Positions 63,362-64,000 of a stretch of DNA of 64,000 nt are shown here, piece after piece; the stretch's first letter is position 1; each line of letters opens with the position of its first letter. This stretch comes from Streptococcus pneumoniae. Its GTDB lineage: Bacteria > Bacillota > Bacilli > Lactobacillales > Streptococcaceae. Both the position numbers and the translations under genes were made by a program. The stretch is from the NCBI RefSeq assembly GCF_001113365.1, contig NZ_CKYA01000006.1:62001-126000 (forward strand), read 5' to 3'. The notes beneath the pieces are model-generated. The model was not told the DNA's origin. It ran no database searches and worked only from the letters and a program-made list of their open reading frames with translations.

Positions 63362-63383
63362 CGGTCTTGTGACTGCTTTTTTG
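63362..63383 (+). terminator. Terminator after terL
   Basis: GCGGTC, TTGT loop, GACTGC then TTTTTTG. It separates packaging from scaffold/capsid genes. Confidence 0.65.
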
Positions 63384-63434
63384 ATGCCCAAAATTACCGA
63401 ACTGCCGGGGAAGCAGGAGAAAGGAGACATGAGA

Positions 63435-63902
63435 ATGTCAGAATTTAAACCAATTACTACACAAGAAGAATTTGATGCTGCTATTAAGGAGCGTTTATCT
63501 CGTGAGAAAGCGAAGTATAGCGACTATGACCAGCTCAAATCTCGAGTTACAGAATTGGAAACAGAAAATGTTGGCTTGAAGTCAACAATCGAAGCTAACA
63601 ATCAAAGTAAGGCAGATGCTGATAAGCAACTTGAAAAGATGCAGAGTAAAATCGCTGGTTATGAGACAGCTAGTCTGCGAACTCGGATTGCTTTGCAACA
63701 TGGATTGCCTTACGACCTTGCAGATCGTTTGCAGGGAACTGATGAAGAAAGCTTGAAAGTTGATGCGGAGCGCTTGGCTGGGTTTATGAAGCCAGTGAGC
63801 AAAGTAGCACCAGTAAAATCAACTGAACCAATTATCCCTAAAGAGGATGATGACAGAGCCATGGTTAGAAACTTGGTTCAAAGTTTAAATATTGAAGATT
63901 AA
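63435..63902 (+). CDS. Capsid scaffold protein (DUF4355-like), 155 aa
   Basis: MSEFKPITTQEEFDAAIKER then a coiled coil (DQLKSRVTELETENVGLKST) and the C-terminal DDDRAMVRNLVQSLNIED. ATG 63435 is 8 bases after GGAG; ATG 63429 is too near it. It precedes the capsid gene, as a scaffold should. Confidence 0.85.
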   Translation: MSEFKPITTQEEFDAAIKERLSREKAKYSDYDQLKSRVTELETENVGLKSTIEANNQSKADADKQLEKMQSKIAGYETASLRTRIALQHGLPYDLADRLQGTDEESLKVDAERLAGFMKPVSKVAPVKSTEPIIPKEDDDRAMVRNLVQSLNIED

Positions 63903-63914
63903 AGGAGAAAAAAT

Positions 63915-64000
63915 ATGTCAGAAGCTCAACTTTCAAAAGGAAATCTATTTAATCCAGAACTTGTAACAAAAGTAATCAACAAGGTGAAGGGGCATTCGTC
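63915..64000 (+). CDS. Major capsid protein, 5' end only
   Basis: MSEAQLSKGNLFNPELVTKV then INKVKGHS, open to the window end, with AAAGGAG upstream. The NLFNPELVTKV start and the scaffold neighbour support a HK97-fold capsid. It is a different family from phi1's capsid. Confidence 0.75.
   Translation, partial: MSEAQLSKGNLFNPELVTKVINKVKGHS

Larger units (their letters stand above)
45586..64000. mobile_element. Prophage phi2, left 18.4 kb (continues beyond the window)
   Basis: It starts right after the rpmA terminator with arm-type repeats and an integrase on the minus strand. Lysogeny, replication, late regulator, packaging and head genes follow, and the window ends in the major capsid gene. 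Several early genes have counterparts in phi1, but the replication module differs (DnaB, DnaC, SSB). The attachment core cannot be set without the right end. Confidence 0.9.

Overview
The window is mitis-group Streptococcus chromosome, most likely S. pneumoniae or a very close relative. The host backbone carries the gene order yjbK-like CYTH gene / relQ-type (p)ppGpp synthetase / nadK / rluD / pta / ybaB / yoaK-like / rplU-prp-rpmA. It also holds a RUP-type pneumococcal repeat, and the first prophage has a LytA-like choline-binding amidase as endolysin. Most of the window is prophage: one complete element of about 38.5 kb (called phi1 here) and the left 18.4 kb of a second one (phi2), separated by about 6.5 kb of host genes.

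Host left flank (1-553): the 5' part of a CYTH-domain gene on the minus strand. phi1 (about 554-39046) sits between that gene and relQ. An 11-bp direct repeat at its ends falls on the -10 region of the relQ promoter. phi1 order: integrase split by a frameshift in an A8 run, an Abi_2/AbiF-type HEPN protein preceded by its own strong promoter and a short terminated RNA, and a CI/LexA-like repressor (all minus). Then come operators, many small early genes (plus), two small minus-strand genes sharing one promoter/operator block, two HTH initiator-like genes with repeats (one frameshifted), Bet-type recombinase, DUF1351, XRE regulator, RusA, DUF1642 and DUF1372. These are followed by an inverted-repeat-flanked island with a ribbon-helix-helix gene, an antirepressor, and a minus-strand MazF/MazE-type pair. 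Next are an ArpU-type late regulator, the late promoter and a structured leader. The late operon follows: terS, terL, portal, MuF protein with a toxin-like C-terminus, immunity-like gene, scaffold, capsid, connectors, tail genes, tape measure, tail tip and fibres, holin, amidase.

Host middle (39047-45590): relQ-nadK-rluD, pta, RUP element, ybaB (minus), yoaK-like gene, then L21 leader-rplU-prp-rpmA. phi2 (about 45590 to beyond 64000) lies directly downstream of the rpmA terminator. Its order is intact integrase, HIRAN-domain membrane protein, ImmA-type peptidase and repressor (minus). Then come cro-like gene, small genes, DnaB-type helicase, initiator with 15-bp repeats, DnaC-type loader, an SSB with an internal deletion, XRE genes, DUF1642 and DUF1372. 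After these are ArpU with its own late promoter, an orphan tyrosine recombinase, HNH, portal, MuF with toxin-like C-terminus plus immunity-like gene, terL, scaffold and the start of the major capsid gene, where the window ends.

The observations I rate highest are: (i) the AbiF-type HEPN gene whose leader looks like a separate, highly transcribed, terminated small RNA; (ii) two divergent MuF proteins with a shared His-rich C-terminal domain, each overlapping a small acidic gene whose Shine-Dalgarno lies in the conserved RKEN-x-DIL codons; (iii) arrays of 11-bp-phased repeats directly after both arpU genes, 27-28 bp from a TGC-TAAAAT promoter and followed by a promoter-proximal terminator; (iv) two tRNA-like RNAs in phi1 late non-coding DNA; and (v) a promoter/operator block duplicated in front of two unrelated minus-strand phi1 genes. 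All functional statements are from sequence reading and family knowledge; no searches were run.
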